A DNA stretch of 64,000 nt from Lumbricus rubellus (Eukaryota; Annelida; Clitellata; Crassiclitellata; Lumbricidae), in assembly GCA_945859605.1 (NCBI GenBank), contig OX243811.1, positions 64,672,304-64,736,303 of the forward strand, read 5' to 3'. A program made the position numbers and the translations under genes. The notes beneath the pieces were generated by a model that saw nothing but the letters and a program-made list of their open reading frames with translations, was not told the DNA's origin and made no database searches. Positions within the stretch are counted from its first letter, which is position 1, and every line of letters starts with the position of its first letter. Shown one piece after another: positions 22,204 through 34,765 of this stretch.

Positions 22204-24859
22204 ATTATAGTTGTAGAAGTTTTTGCATATTAGTAGTGGTTTTTTTACAGTTGTAGTAATAGTTTTAGTAGCAATAGTAAGTAAAAGTAAGTATAATAGT
22301 GGTGGTAGTGATATTAGTACTAGTTATAGCACTAATTGTAAGTAAAAATAAGTATTTATAATGGTATGGGTAGTATAGTACTAGTTATAGTAGTATTTGT
22401 AAATAAAAGTTATTGTGTATATTTTTTATTAAAATAAGTTGACAAAAAGACCCACCGAGGTGCACATACATAAAGAATAACAGTTTAAAGTTTAATTAAT
22501 ATTTTAGTATGTATAAATCATCCTAAAAATTGACCAATCGAGAGCTAAGGCAGGGTTTAAATTCTGTCAAGAGTCAAAGATGTCTAAAGACTTATCTGGG
22601 CCACTTGACTGTGCAATGAATGCCATGCCATCTATACATACACTCACAAACTGACCCAACGCTGCTGCTGAGGATTTACGGAAGAGTTGTAGGAAGGATA
22701 GGAGGACTTTGTGTGAACAACCCAGAAGACGATTGAGGACACCGTGAACTGAGACAACACTGGGTCTGGTCAGTACTTGAGAAGATTGACCTCCACCCTT
22801 TGAGGGTCGATTGACAAGTACCCACATAACACAGTGTGTCCCATCTGATTGCAGTGGTCATATGTTCCTACTCGACCAAATGACCTTTTCACCTCATAAT
22901 GCTGAACAGTTCTATTGCATGGGAGTAGACGTGTATAGGCTATGTCAGTCACCCTTACCTTCACTTGAGAAGATCTTTTCAGTTTGCTTTTGCTCTATAA
23001 TGGATGCATGCGTAGTCAGACCATGACCACTGCATTTGATGTTTAGTTTGCTATAGCCACACTAAGCCACTGAAGATCTTGTGACTAGATACATCCTTCA
23101 GCTAGGACAGCAGGTTCATTTGCTAGCGGCCTGTGCGACGATAACCGAGTCTTGCATATGGACAAGTGCTGCTAAACCGTTCAAGTACCAATGGTACTGT
23201 ACGGTCAAAACACTTGAATTATGGGGCTATCATATGACCGCTGCCGAAGCAATTACGCTGTTTAAATAACAATCGCGAAATTGCCGATCAGCAGTTCTAA
23301 ACGGTGAGCAAATAGGGCCATGGGCCGCTTGAAGGATAATTCGAATGGGAACACTCCATGTGTAACATGGGAATATTGGAGAAAAAATTTATATTGTGTA
23401 GAAAAATGATGCAAAATTGTTGGCTTTTTGTCATGTAAAACTGCTGTCATCTTTTTCTAACTAACAACATTTGGTGTTATTTTGGTATTTTTAGCCTACT
23501 ATTTTTTGTAGATCTCTTAGTAGCTTTATGTAGCCGAGTGCTTTAGTGATTATTTAGGCCTACCTGAGGATTGCTACTGTGGCGATCATTTGATACGGGA
23601 ACAAGGTTATTTTTAGTGGACACAAACTTGTTAGGCAGGCAGGGTCAGAACCAGTAACTTCCGGCTTATGGTCAAAGTGTCAGGAGGGCAGACTCCGACG
23701 GATAGGTTACTGTGGACTCTGTGGAGGGTATTTAGAATTGAAGCGGGAGATTGAGGTAAGGGGAAGATGAGATGCGATTAAAATAGGAATTGTGAAAGAT
23801 CAGTGGTTTCAGTTTTAAGTGAAAGATCTATGATCGTCCAAGGTAATCGTAAAATACAAATTTCTAAAGCGCTATTCAACATAAAACGGCAGGGCACCAG
23901 GTTATTTACCAGCACTGCGTCAGATCAGAGGCGGTTGTCGAGAGATCGAGGGTGTAAGGCCTGAGGCGCAGAGTCTAATTTCCGAGAACAATACAACTGT
24001 AGGCTCCTTTCAAAGTTCAGAAATTGAACATTGGAGCTGCAGGGCAACGATTGAGAGCCATACATGTAGACTGGGAAAGACAAGTTTTCAGAGGAAGCAT
24101 GGCATGATCATCAGCGGGAGACGATTGCAATGGTACCGGATGTTCGACGTTCGTAGGCGGGAGTCAGAGGCGGTAGGCAGTTGGGATGGGCGAGTTTGAG
24201 GGCGTGTAGTAGCCAGGTTTTAACATATTTTTTTAGCTGTGAACGGGTCTTGCAAGTTCGGGCGTATTGGTGACAGGTCGATCCTATTGGATGTGGCCTA
24301 CGACGTGGTCCTGACAGGGTGTCAATGTCTCCCTCCAGCCACCCCGAACACACCCCTCTGCGGGGTATTTGGGACCAACTGTTTACTTCACAGACAGCCT
24401 TTGTGTTGAGGTGTAGGCCTAGGCCAAGTCACGACAAACCGCCATCTTGTCGCTAGGGGCCGCATTCCTCAATCGCAAACTTTGGTCTCGTGTGAAGCCG
24501 TGACAGGCGATGGGAAACAACGCGACTTTTTGTGACCTTCTTTCTGCATCAGACGGTCGTTCTAGATATTCCGGAAAGCGTCTGTTCTGGTGATATAGAG
24601 TCGACGGCGAATACGAAAGTTGCAAAAGTACAAGGGCGAACTCAAGCTCTTCGGAACGAACTCTCGATAGATTTATATTTTATACGAACAATTCGATCAT
24701 CCTCTGTCTGTCTGGCTCTCTGTGTCTCTCTGTTGCAGGTTGCAGGGTGACATGTCTTGACCCCCCCCCTCTAAGATTTACAATACAATAATACATCGCG
24801 AGAACAATGGTGACCGTGATAGTGCAAGAGTAAAATTAATTAAAATTAACTGCTGTTTC

Positions 24860-25501
24860 TGACGTCAAATTATTTTTAAAAATCTGTTCGCAAGTAACGT
24901 CATGGAAAAAACTGTTAACCTGTGACGTCATGGGAAAAACTGTTAACCTGTGACGTCATGGAAAAAAATGTTAACCTGTGACGCCATGGAAAAAACTGTT
25001 AACCGGTGATGTTATGAAAAACTGTACTGGAATGTGACGTTTTGTTTCTACCTCTACTCCTTGCAATGCCAGTCCGTTTTTAATGCCGTCGTTAGGCCTA
25101 ATAATGTATCTATTATTTTATTGGTGCCGTAGATATAATATATAATTATATATATATGGGCCCTATATATACACCAAGATTGTGTTGTTTGTTGAATTAT
25201 ATTAGAAGATTACTATACACAAGGCGCCGTTGCCCTGTGACGTCATGTGAAACTGTTGCAAATTAATTTCATTTGGGTGATTTAGGAAAATAATATTTTA
25301 ACTAACCTATGCAGCTTCAATTTTAAATCGACAATTATAGGCCTATAATAACGTTTCGGCATCGTTAACTACGGTTTTGCAGATTATTGAATATTAGATT
25401 AGAAAATTTCACGGTATCTGTTAACCTGTTAACTCGTGATGCGTAACGCAACCTAAGAGTGTTTATTATTATGACCTTAGAGCCGTTGCGATGTGACGTC
25501 A
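24860..25501. promoter_or_regulatory. Cluster of five TGACGTCA (CRE) palindromes
   Basis: TGACGTCA occurs at 24860, 24923, 24951, 25238 and 25494. It is the CREB/ATF binding consensus. Two sit inside a 28-bp tandem repeat, so part of the cluster comes from repeat growth, but three lie outside it. Regulatory function is inference. Confidence 0.45.
24898..25025. repeat. 28-bp minisatellite carrying CRE sites
   Basis: CGTCATGGAAAAAACTGTTA followed by ACCTGTGA is repeated about 4.5 times; unit borders recreate TGACGTCA at two junctions, and later units have drifted (TGACGCCA, TGATGTTA). Confidence 0.85.
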
Positions 25502-26365
25502 CGTAAATCTGTTGCGATATGACGCAATCGAAAAGCACTCTAAGGGGTTGTAGGGTAGGGGTGGGTGAGAGCATTGTGTAATGAAGTCGTCAACGTCGCT
25601 TCATCTGGGATGTAGCTTGGAAAAGCTTCCCAAGGGAAAGCGCCGAGCGGCGGAATTGGGGTCACGGGCAGCAGGCAGCACGATCATAATTGGAGTCCGT
25701 TGTTGTTCTGTGTTTCTCAATTGCCCTCGGCTCAAATGGCTTCAACGGTCGGTCGGTCGGTCTCTCCAGGTGCAGCCATGCAATTTACTCGCCAGCCTTT
25801 GTAACCAAAAACACTTTAGTCTGGCTTCAACCGAGCCAACAGCCAGGCTATAAAAACGCATATGATGGGAGTCGCACGGGCAGCATAGTATGGATCCCAG
25901 ATGGACTGTAGGCCCCAGATGGACATGCTGGCGTGGATAGTCTCATAGTTTCACGGTGCATGTTTTTGCATGTATACATACGGGTATATCCAGCTATCAC
26001 GGAAATTAGAAAGTGAAGTGGACTTGCTCAAGGTTATGACACAGTATCTTTCTCACGGATGTTCGGATTCATAGTCTCCAATCAATCAATGAATCAAACA
26101 ATCAGTAGGCCTATACTTTATTGATAACTGTACATACACATAACAGTACAAGCTCGTAGTTCAGATGGTCACATGTAATGGTGTTGAAAGGTCAACTCAA
26201 AGGAATATAAGATTGCGCTAAAAGTTACAGGATCACCTTAATTACACATTACAAGGTGAGGCTTCTACCTTCAGGACGTACAAGGGAGAATGCCATGGAG
26301 TCCGGCGACTTTTAGGACACAGGCTGGGTATAGTTGTAGTATGTACTTTATACTTTTTTAATATA

Positions 26366-26787
26366 AGGCCTAAAAAATGTTGTGTTTCCGGTAACATGGC
26401 TAAAAAAATTGGGTAGGTAGGTCGGAAAATATTTTTATTTTGGGAAAATATTTTTATGCAGTGGCAATCCAAAAAAGTATACCTCACTAGTCTTTTTTGC
26501 ACAACGGTACACGCTGCAGCAAAGTACATGTTCTAAGCAAGTATAAACTGCCTATTTCCCGACTGTCTGCACCTAAAACTGCTCTAGAAAACAGTCCTAT
26601 TAATTTCATTTTGTTGACGTCTTTTCTTTTATGTCAATACAAATGTTTTAAAAAAAATTTAAAAAAATTCAAAATCTTTTTTTTATTAAAATAATTTTTT
26701 TAAATAATTTTTTTACAAAATTATTTGAGTCGCGGCAATAAAAGAGGGTCGGTCGGGTTACCGGAAACACAACATTTTTTTAGGCCT
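26366..26787. mobile_element. AGGCCTA-ended MITE, copy with internal insertion
   Basis: Same termini and flanking body as the 20675-20913 element, but about 185 bp (26519-26703) of T-rich sequence sits after the ACGCTGCA block. Either this copy gained an insert or the other lost one. Confidence 0.75.
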
Positions 26788-26888
26788 AATAGGCTATTAC
26801 AGACATTTGACTACACAATCTGTCTAAACATCAAGTTAACAACTGAACAAAATCATAATTTGCACATAATGTAACTGCAGTTTTATTA

Positions 26889-27419
26889 TTAACTAGCTGA
26901 ACCCGGCCACGCGTTGCTGTGGCTGAAAAGAGCATCCCCCTCCGTCTCCCTTCTCCTCCTCTTCCCCTCCCCCTCCCCTCCCCTCCCCCTCCCCCACGGC
27001 CTCTGCCTCCCTGCATCCCCCATCTCTCTCCTCCCTGTTCGTCCCGCTCCCTCGCCTCCTTTCCTCCCTCACACCGTCCCTTTGCGATGGCGACGCGGAT
27101 CGCGCCATAAAACGCTTGAGCAAGAAGGCCGCAATGAAATGCGAAGGCCGCAATGAAATGCGCTAAAGAAATTTACGGAACAAACATGCCCGAATTGGTA
27201 TGCAAGGCTTATTGACGGGCGTAGGCTATGTGTAGAAAACGGTCGAACTTTCAAAGTTGTTTTTTTGTTGAAAAGATTGCGCTTTTGCGAAAAATCATTC
27301 TGCAAACCCGGCCGTGTTGGAACTAAACGTTTTGGTTAAGTTCTGAAAGCAATCGTCGCAGAAAGTTCGGAGATAACTTGCAAGGAGCCAAACGCGGTTA
27401 CATTTTTATTTATATAGAT
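26889..27419 (+). mobile_element. Dispersed repeat, ACTAGCTG...TTTATTTATATAGAT family, copy 2
   Basis: Starts TTAACTAGCTGAACCCGGCC, ends CATTTTTATTTATATAGAT. It carries a pyrimidine-rich block (CCCTCCCC/CCTCC runs, about 26935-27080) absent from copy 1, which makes long but meaningless frames on both strands. Confidence 0.6.
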
Positions 27420-28881
27420 ATGCTTCTTAAAAATTTTCTCATGCAGCTTTGAGACAACTCAGGGAGTCAGCGGGTTCGTGACTTCTCAGCTAATGCAGTA
27501 AGGACCTGGAAATTCTTTCCTCGGCCATGTGTCTGGTGTCCCACATCGTCTGCTCTGTGCAAAAATAAAGTAGATCTAAAACTCAAAGACATCAAGAAGA
27601 AGTAGAAGTGAAGGAAGAGGTCGACTAGACTATATGTTTATCGCTTATCAATACCCTGAAGGAACAGCCAATGGGTTTAAAAACTGTTTTGGACTTAATT
27701 TTTTTTAAAGCCACATCCTCCGATGAAAGTGTGGGTGGCCTCTCGTCCTCTCCCTAGCCGTCAGATCTTTCTTTGTTGCAATAAATCACTCATTTTTTCG
27801 ATAACTTCTTCAGTAATAATCCCCAGAGGCATCAGTTTTGTTGAGGGATCTTTCAGCGGAGGAGGCAGAGACGAATCATCATCACCATTACCGCCATCTG
27901 CTCCTGATAAACCCAACGATGACGATGACGACTACGTTGTGCATCCAGCAGAGATGAGAGGGAATCAACAGATGTGTGTATACATACAATGCAATACAAC
28001 ACATGTTGTATGTGTATGTATACGTGGGATTGCATGTGAATATTCAGGGCACTTTTAGTGCAGGAACTCTCATAATTCTCAACAGGTCATTGACGCACAC
28101 CCATACACATACACGCACACATACACACAGTCACACACACATACATCCCTGCTTTTTATAAGGTACTTTGATGAATAAATGGTTTTACCTATGTATATGT
28201 ATATGTATACAGTTTTTATGTGAATATATGACCTTGTACAGTCATCAAAAGTGCAGTACTAGGTGATAAATTAGATGCAAGCAATTACGGAAACAGATGA
28301 TAATGTAAATTACTGCATTGAACTTTCACAGATAGCTTTGCATGTTGTTAAGATTATGGAAGAACTTCAGAGCGCAATTACCTATGGTTCCACCCTACAT
28401 AGGTAATTTCGCTTTGAACTTCTGAGGCTGCATTCTTCTTCTCAGCTCTCGTTCTCACACGACAAGATTGCTCACACAGTCAAACGTATAGGCTATACAC
28501 AATCAGAAACTTCCACGGTTTATGTCAACCAAAGATTTACACACAGGGAGGGCATCTTAGAAAAAAATTCTGAGTTCTATACTGGATCGACGGCACAATT
28601 TCAGCCGAATAGGGAATTCGAATAAATATCAAAAGGATGTTGTTGAAGATTGCCTAAGTAAAAGGAGGAAACTTTGGTCAGAACCACATTGGAGGAAGAA
28701 AAATAGAACCGGCGAAAGAATTCTGCCACTTTGGGAGTACCGGAATGATTGCAATAGATGCCAAATGCCACAGGGAAATTAAAACAAGGATATATCCATA
28801 ATGATAGAGTTGACGATGATAAAGAAGCTGCTCATCGATGCCTTTTGTACCGTATTATGATAAAAATGAAGTCGTCCAATA

Positions 28882-28926
<45 letters not shown>

Positions 28927-28932
28927 TATATA
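27420..28932. other. Intergenic or intronic stretch with one weak exon candidate
   Basis: At about 27814-27975 a plus-strand frame after a CTTCTTCAG acceptor reads RDESSSPLPPSAPDKPNDDD and then DDYVVHPAEMRGNQQ. It looks like a real acidic segment but lacks a convincing donor (GTGTGT only), so it is not called. A CA microsatellite (28090-28145) and (TA)n at 28880-28920 follow. Confidence 0.3.
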
Positions 28933-29337
28933 CACTGTGTCCCAATAAATCGGGTACCCTTTTTATAATGTGAATAAAACAGGTAAATCTTAATCGATTT
29001 TCAAAATTTCAAACTTGTTTTCATCCTGACATAATTATCTTACACTGATTCAAATATGAAGTTTGTGGCATGAATATTGACGTCACAATTACGTCCTTTG
29101 CATCAGAGAAATCAAATGTCAAGTACCGAACACAACGATTTTTGTTGACATTTGGTTTCGATAAGCAAATTAACGAGGTCATTATGACGTAATTTTTTAG
29201 TGAGGGCCGCTCATAAATTACCAATTTGTAGATAATTATGTCAGGATAAAAACAGTGTTGAAATTTTGACAATCGATGAATATTTACCAGTTTTATTCAC
29301 ATTATAAAAAGGGTGCCCGATTTATTGGGACACAGTG
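28933..29337. mobile_element. Tc1/mariner-type MITE (405 bp)
   Basis: Flanked by TA on both sides. Terminal inverted repeats of about 48 bp begin CACTGTGTCCCAATAAATCG; the right arm is the complement with one or two changes. Further imperfect inverted similarity extends inward. No transposase. It sits in a (TA)n tract, the target preferred by the superfamily. Confidence 0.85.
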
Positions 29338-29744
29338 TACATATATGCATATATATCTCCTATTGCCCTGCCTCACCTCAACCGAGGACCCCGGTATTAA
29401 AGGCGTAGCCTGGACGATTACCTGTCTATTGCCATATACAACAGTTGGTCTACTGCATGCAGCAAATATCTATCAAGTTGATACTCTCACAGCACTTAAA
29501 AAGCCAACAGAGTTTGATTATTAAGCATTTAAAGTGACTCTGCAATGTTTTTAGGCCATATTACATGTTCTTGTATTAGCACATGCACAAGCACAACACA
29601 GCGACACAGTCAAAGTAAAAAAAAACAAGAAGCAACCGCAGTGCACACACCAAGAGTGAATAGTACAGTGTTATTATACACACAGCAACTAACATTCCGG
29701 TTATAATAATGATAATAAAAATGCATAAAATAGGCATAAAAATG
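29338..29744. other. Short stretch between MITE and THAP tail
   Basis: Contains a 30-base motif near 29382-29413 (GAGGACCCCGGTATTAAAGG and onward) that recurs inverted near 32035 and 41398. No gene seen. Confidence 0.4.
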
Positions 29745-29966
29745 AAAATTGTTATTAATAATAATAATATTCGTTCATTTTCAAACTGATACAACACATT
29801 GTGATTACAATTTGTAGTATGAATGAATGATCACAAGTTATTACATCCATGGACCATGGTCGACTTTACCTGTAGGCAGCCATGCAAGGTATCCATAATG
29901 TCCTGAAATCAATTTGCCAATGTCATCTGCCGAATGGAAGGATGAGCGGACCAAGCAGCAGTTTCC

Positions 29967-30365
29967 TCACTTCTGTGATGAGGTGCTGGTGAGCTTGGCC
30001 AGTTTGCGTTTTTTGGCCGACGAATGGCCAGATTGACCCGACAGTTCATTTGCTTTGTTCGTGAACTCTTTGGCTAAGTTCTTAGCCACGCAGTTAAAAA
30101 ACCGCCGGGCAATCAAAGGCAGCAAATCGTGGCCACCAGTACACACGTCCTCGCCTTGAAACTGATCTACGAAGTTGCCGGTGTAAGAGGCGCGATCCAT
30201 CATTTTGCAGAACAGTGATCTTTGAGAGGAACTGGAGAGGAATAGTTGCATCATTTCTGGTGTTGACCTCACTTCTTCCCAGACTCTCCAGCAGAGAACG
30301 GCCACCATGAACGCGAAATCAGTTGGCTTTGAGAGACCACCACGATTAATGCTATCCAGGAATAT
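29967..30365 (-). pseudogene. C-terminal part of the same THAP protein, in the shifted frame
   Basis: From about 30365 the frame reads IFLDSINRGGLSKPTDFAFM, WRVWEEVRSTPEMMQLFLSS, MMDRASYTGNFVDQFQGEDV and CTGGHDLLPLIARRFFNCVA, ending with a Lys- and Ser-rich tail and a stop at 29967. It overlaps the end of the THAP frame by 14 bases and continues it after a one-base shift. About 220 bases downstream of the stop repeat the 3' blocks seen at 6935-7260 and end in ATTATTATTATT near 29755. Confidence 0.75.
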
Positions 30366-31092
30366 CGTGGAGGTTCACGATTTGTGACAGCTTTGTGAGT
30401 GAGCCACTGACCAGGTCTTTGAACTGTGTCATATTGACCAATTTCTCCTCAATACTGACAGCTACAGACAGATTGGCCTTAACAGTAACTGATGCCTTAA
30501 TCTTAGGCACATCATCTGTCACTTCAAGAATGTAGATGAAGAGGCTCTGATCGATGTGGGTCATTGTGAAGCCCTGAGGAAGAGTAGTTTCCTTCTGCAA
30601 GCGGTCGGCGATTTCAGCTGTTGTTAATTGTGAAATATCATCCGCAGCTAGGGAAGACTCTTCCATTTGCTCGAGGACACTCGCTTCATGCTCCAGTCTG
30701 CTGCTCGTTGTGGCTCTCACAGTTATCCTTGGTGCCACACCTGTGTTTGTCAGGTACCGAGGAGCATTTGGAAGGATCGAAGGGACAGCGCCATCCTTCA
30801 GATATCGCCGGAAAAGTTGTTTGTCGTCTCCTTTTCTCCGTTGCTTGTTGGTGTCCCTACTTGCCTCAACGAAATCGACTTCTCGGAAATGTAGCGAACA
30901 GAGCTTTGAATGTTTGGTCGGCACAAAGTCTTCTCGCCGTATCGCACGAACCCATCTGTCGCATAAGTCCTTGTCCTGAATGGGAAAGGCATGGTACGAC
31001 AGCTTTGAATCTCCTCTTGTGCCAGTATCATCAAGTGTGGATTTTTGGGATTTATACCCACTCCGACAACCATACGCTGCACAGTTCACCAT
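30352..31092 (-). CDS. THAP-domain protein ORF (frameshifted, intronless)
   Basis: Reads from an ATG at 31092. Residues 1-108 form a THAP domain, a C2CH zinc-binding DNA-recognition module: Cys4, Cys9, Cys65 and His68, the invariant Trp47, the HAFP segment at 34-37 and the AVPSILP ending at 102-108. A low-complexity linker and a segment with YILEVTDDVPKIKASVTVKA follow. The frame stops at DIPG, while the next frame continues at once with IFLDSINRGGLSKPTDFAF, the expected downstream part, so a one-base shift breaks the gene. THAP domains occur in P-element-related transposases and in host regulators; the RGGL..PTD continuation is common in repeat-borne invertebrate THAP proteins. No introns are present. 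It lies antisense inside the possible long intron between 11395 and 34766. Probably repeat-derived rather than an active host gene. Confidence 0.8.
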   Translation of the reverse strand: MVNCAAYGCRSGYKSQKSTLDDTGTRGDSKLSYHAFPIQDKDLCDRWVRAIRREDFVPTKHSKLCSLHFREVDFVEASRDTNKQRRKGDDKQLFRRYLKDGAVPSILPNAPRYLTNTGVAPRITVRATTSSRLEHEASVLEQMEESSLAADDISQLTTAEIADRLQKETTLPQGFTMTHIDQSLFIYILEVTDDVPKIKASVTVKANLSVAVSIEEKLVNMTQFKDLVSGSLTKLSQIVNLHDIPG

Positions 31093-34000
31093 GCTTACAT
31101 GAAATGTATTCTACAGACAAATTGAACACAACACAAGAACCATGCTGAATGATCTAAATACAATATCGAAAATACTGTTGTGAAGGCGAAGCTTTTCGTG
31201 TCTGCTGTCTCCATTATATTTGTCATAATAAGTATGAAAGCAAACTAGTCTAATGCACACAACATAAAATAACAGAGTACTATATCTATAAGCCCCAGTC
31301 TCTTCAATATCCAGAAGGTAAATCAACTGGAGAAGATAGGCTGCGCCTGCCTATAATTATTATACTGCACATAAGCCAACTGAAAGAGAACAGAATGAAA
31401 GCACAGACAAAGTCAAACAGAAACATGGAGTAAGACTAATTCAAATGTAGGACAAGCAGCCAAGGAAGTTAGTTCAACAAGAACACTTCTAGTTAAAACT
31501 AGTGATGAACTTATAGAATGCTGACAAGTTTGGGGAAATGAATACTGGTTTAAAGTACTGTATATATACATGTACACTCTGATATTTGACATTCAACAGC
31601 CCTAATTGACAAACAGCAGCTTTTCAGATCATCCACACTATTACCAAAAACTGGGTCACCCATTCCAATGGTTGGATGATAACAGTACAGTTAAGCAAAT
31701 ATGGTTAGAATTACCCTGCAGATCAGAAGTTTATAAACGCCATCGGCAGCTGTAACAATATGAATGCTGATTAAAATATTAGCCTCAGCATGTCATCATA
31801 TTTTTAATTACTTACCAAACTAAAGAGTTTATGTGTCTAACAAAAGCTAATTCTTAAGAAAGTAACAATATTGCTACATGTACAATTATACATCCAGCGT
31901 ACTACTGCCTGCTGCATTAAACTTTGAACTCATTCTGTGTACAGCCTCCACTGCCTGCATGCACCCAAGTAGATCAACTGTTGTATATGACTCACATCTA
32001 TAGAGCCTCTGGTAAGCGTCCACGCGCTACGCGCTTATACCGGGGTCCTCGCCTCAACCCTGAACCTCATGGTAGATGATGCAGTATGCTAACCATATTA
32101 TAATAACGAGTCATTTCGGTGTATTCACCGTATCTGAGGGTATACTTGGTTTAAAGAATACTCTTACCCTTACTTAGTAAACCGAATTCTTTTGGCATTG
32201 CAGTTCATCAGTAAATTATATGCACAGATGAAAGGGTTCAGTTCGCCATTTGCTAGGTTCATGACCTCTATTCATCATACAGAATGACACAGACCTACAA
32301 CGACCTATAGCCAGACGCAAAAATACAGGTTCACTGGGTTTACAGGGTTTACTCTGTAAGGAGTTTTAAGTATTTATAAAAAAAAGTTGATTGCCATGTT
32401 GAAGGATTTATTAAATTTGGTTGTTGTCACATTGACGGATTTATGGAAGTTCATTCTCTTGTGATGGATGATCAAATTAAACATAGGCCTTCAGCAGAAG
32501 GTGGTCTATGTACTTCAACTTCTAACATGTAGCTAAAATTTAAGACTACCCCATATATAGTAGTTTCTTAAAAATTCCACTTGGGACTATTTTGTATGAC
32601 TTGCAGGTATAGCCTAAATCTGTTTCTACATGTGCAGAATGAAAACTGTTGCTTTGAAAGTGTGTATACTTCCTCTCACTGCAGTGCAAAAATTCACAAT
32701 TACTTAACGCATATCCAACCTTTCACTGCAGCATGTACGGTAAATGACTGGTTCCAGTCCCATTGGATCAGTCATACACAGAAATTTGTTTTTTGCACTA
32801 ATGCATTTAAGGTTGGACTGCGATAATATTTATGACAACTGGTGCATTTCAGTTTGGACACGATTAGAGAAATTTGTTGGGATTGATTTACTTCACTTCC
32901 CTCAGACTTACAATTGGGGAGGGAACTCCCAAGTTTCCTCCCCATGATTTACAGCTTTGTAGTGCAGTGATTGAAACACGGCACACCCTATAACAGCTCA
33001 GTTTCCAACCGTCTTTGAACTCAGCCATATAATATAGACTCGTGGGTAACCGCCCATGGGAGGGGCAAGAGGGACACTTGCCCCACACTTCTCTTGAAAA
33101 TTGACACCTATTTTTTAACTATTCATTTTTAAAACAAATTTCTTTGCACTAAAGTACTCAAAGTGAAACTGAGAAATTTACATTTAGAAACCTCTATGGA
33201 AAGTATCCATGGTCTTGATCTCCTACTTTTTATTCTTAATTGCTTATTTCAATAGTGTCTTCAAGAAAACGCGTCAGAGGTGCTCCCGAATTGACTGTAC
33301 AATGTGTACATGGTAATGGAATTTATATAGCGCCACTTCAAGAGAGACTTGTCAGAGACATTACTTAAGAACATGGGCGCCAGTACATAGGGGCAAGAGG
33401 GGGACACTTTAATACCCATCTGGATAGTTGACACTTAGTATTAATTGATACATTTTGGTTTTCAACAAATTTCTTCCCACTAGCGCACTGAGGATGCACC
33501 AATTGAAAATGAAGACTTTATATATTTAGAATCCTCTATGAAAAATACCCATGTTCGTATTCGTAGTGTTTCCGTTTTGCATTATTCAAAGCTCTTGTAA
33601 AAAAAATTAGCCTTGACCGTTGTGTTTTGCGCACGTCCATAGCTGTCGTGTAGAATGACCTTAATGGCTTGTGAACACACACAGAGTGAGCATTCGTGTT
33701 GCAATAGATTAAATTATACCTGATGCTCTGGGATTTAACTTCCGACACACCGGTTGAAAGTGGACGACGCATTTGCCATCTGCGTCCCGTCCACGTGACC
33801 CGAGCTGCGAGTTGCACGGAACGATCTTAGTCACCAACAAAATAATAATAACACATCAGTAATAATATCTGCTCACACATGCATGATACTTCCGGCCAGA
33901 ACCGTTTTTCGTGTCCGTCTAGCAAATAATTCAAGTGCGTTGGGAAGTGTTTATCGTTGGGTTTTATTCATAAGGTCCTTTCGTAAGAATTTTTTAGATC

Positions 34001-34765
34001 GGCGTTGGCGTAAAATATTGGAGGTACATCCGAAGCTTAGTCATTTAACCCTTTCCATAACGAGTTTTTTTTGCGGATTTTTTCGTACTTCAGTTTTTAG
34101 GGACTCGGACCACAGCGCATCATGATGCACTTGCATAGAGTTCACTGATGAAAAATGCAGGCACTGTCTAAATTGGCAGAAATGGCTAACAAAAACTGCA
34201 GCTTATTTTATGTCATTATAATAATAAGATGCATATGTTACATTATAGCAAGTAGGCTATATTTAGGCACCTGTGTGAGCTTCTGTGAAAGCTGCTTTAA
34301 AATCCACATACGCAGTACTTGCATACTTGTGAATTTGCCTCCACACTACACATGTTTTGTAATTTAACCAGAGGGCATGCATGCAGTATTTTAGTTGTTA
34401 GGGTGAGTTGGTTCAACCTCTAGCTCTTCTAGGCCCTTAGTAACTGAAAAGATGTTGGTAGTTAGGTGTTAACCTTATATTTCAGTTTTTTTTTATACAA
34501 CATGTTGGCCACATTAAATTTTTACTTGCGCTCATTCGTGTGTTGTTGTAATATGTAAAATACGTACCACCTCAATTCTTTTTCAGAACTAAAACACTGC
34601 AGAATGCTTGTCAACATGCATTGCTTGCAGATAATTTGAGTCCATCATTATGACTTACTCAGCCTATATGCATATCATGCTTGAGCGACTCCGTCTACAG
34701 AAAAGTTGTTTGCATTATTAATTAATTGTTTGCCGATAATAAAACTGCTGGATTGGTTGTTTTAG
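31093..34765. other. Repeat remnants, no gene recognised
   Basis: Contains a degraded TATACCGGGGTCCTCG motif at about 32038 and two direct copies of a dispersed repeat (33050-33205 and 33395-33550, both starting near GGGGCAAGAGGG and ending near CCTCTATG(A/G)AAA). SINE fragments lie between those copies (33250-33360). A lone TTAACCCTTTCCATAACG end lies at 34046 without a partner in view. Confidence 0.4.

Larger units (their letters stand above)
22204..26365. other. Gene-poor stretch with CRE-rich minisatellite
   Basis: No gene could be supported. Minus-strand frames at 22567-22964 read somewhat protein-like but have no recognisable domain or consistent frame. A dispersed repeat begins at about 23848 (TTTCTAAAGCGCTATTC, as at 4770). 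An AAGATGGCGG motif (YY1-like, minus strand) lies near 24444. CRE palindromes cluster at 24860-25501. CT-rich DNA (24690-24740) precedes the tandem array. Confidence 0.4.

Noticed and set aside
22567..22964. Minus-strand protein-like frames
   Set aside because: Two overlapping short frames with no shared domain, no clear splice sites and no match I can recognise.
26831..27156. Gly/Arg- and Pro-rich frames on both strands
   Set aside because: They arise from the CCCTCCCC-rich block of a dispersed repeat.
34726..34765. Start of the 751-codon open frame before the large exon
   Set aside because: It begins with TTG, not ATG, and a good AG acceptor follows at 34764-34765; these codons are taken as intron.
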